Source: Coraliomargarita sp. CAG:312 (GTDB lineage Bacteria > Verrucomicrobiota > Verrucomicrobiia > Opitutales > Intestinicryptomonadaceae). From it: a stretch of 6,217 nt of DNA. A program made the translations under genes and the position numbers. The stretch lies in the NCBI GenBank assembly GCA_000438015.1, contig FR901555.1, positions 10,062 through 16,278 of the forward strand, written 5' to 3'. Positions 6,061-6,217 of this stretch are shown piece by piece (the stretch's first letter is position 1; the number at the start of each line of letters is the position of its first letter). The notes below the pieces were generated by a model. The model ran no database searches. It worked only from the letters and a program-made list of their open reading frames with translations, and was not told where the DNA came from.

Positions 6061-6217
6061 ATGCGCAAGATGAAAAATATAGGAATTCCAATATTCTCCA
6101 TTGACTTTGAAGGATCAAAAAAAATCGGAGTGGTAGAATACGGAATAGCGGAAATTTACGGAGGCGCGATAATTTCGGCACACACGCGAATTTGCGCGCC
6201 GCTCGCAAAAATTCCGC
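6061..6217 (+). CDS. DnaQ-like (DEDD) 3'-5' exonuclease, N-terminal fragment
   Basis: The frame from ATG 6061 (or ATG 6070, three codons later) is open to the window edge, giving 52 codons of a longer gene. It reads MRKMKNIGIPIFSIDFEG and continues GVVEYGIAEI. D15 and E17 in SIDFEG form the DxE Exo I motif that binds catalytic metal in DEDD exonucleases such as the DNA polymerase III epsilon subunit. The following beta-strand pattern and AHTRICAPLAKIP fit the start of that domain (usual form: T...I.P...I). The Exo II and Exo III motifs lie beyond the edge, so completeness and the DEDDh/DEDDy class cannot be judged. No Shine-Dalgarno is seen; the start is set by the closeness of the catalytic motif and the divergent hisN gene. 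A proofreading or repair exonuclease role is inferred. Confidence 0.7.
   Translation, partial: MRKMKNIGIPIFSIDFEGSKKIGVVEYGIAEIYGGAIISAHTRICAPLAKIP

Noticed and set aside
6033..6101. Upstream starts for hisN at 6062 or 6101
   Set aside because: The added residues do not match the family start, and the ATG 6101 version would overlap the exonuclease coding region carrying its DxE motif.

Overview
The window reads as ordinary chromosomal DNA from a Gram-negative-type bacterium of middling G+C content, rich in ATA, AAA and GCG/CGC codons. The best clue to lineage is the exonuclease start at the right edge. Its opening (FSIDFEG, then GVVEYGIAEI) resembles, from memory, DnaQ-like exonucleases of Verrucomicrobiota, especially Opitutae-type genomes. 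This placement is tentative. No phage, plasmid, insertion-sequence, CRISPR or defence-system signature was seen.

Left block (2-4562, + strand) is a tightly packed three-gene string. It starts with the 3' part of an OppC/DppC-family peptide ABC transporter permease. Five bases later comes a gene for an unrecognised exported protein of about 456 residues. That gene overlaps priA, the primosomal replication-restart helicase, by ATGA. The spacing suggests co-transcription, but the three products share no obvious pathway. The transporter's ATPase genes do not follow the permease, so they must lie upstream or elsewhere.

Middle block (4563-5264) is a 702-bp gap between convergent genes with no convincing gene. 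It holds a weak terminator candidate after priA, an 18-bp perfect palindrome, an extended -10 box followed at once by a 7-bp inverted repeat, an A+T-rich tract with direct repeats inside an inverted repeat, and a G+C-richer 3' half with few stops that may be decayed coding sequence. It is the least explained part of the window.

Right block (5265-6217) is divergent. hisN, an inositol-monophosphatase-family histidinol-phosphatase, runs leftward. The first 52 codons of a DEDD-type 3'-5' exonuclease run rightward. The proposed starts are only 28 bp apart, so each promoter probably lies at least partly within the other gene's 5' end.

No clear undescribed system was found. The best leads are the exported protein coupled to priA, the structured convergent gap, and the very short divergent start region.
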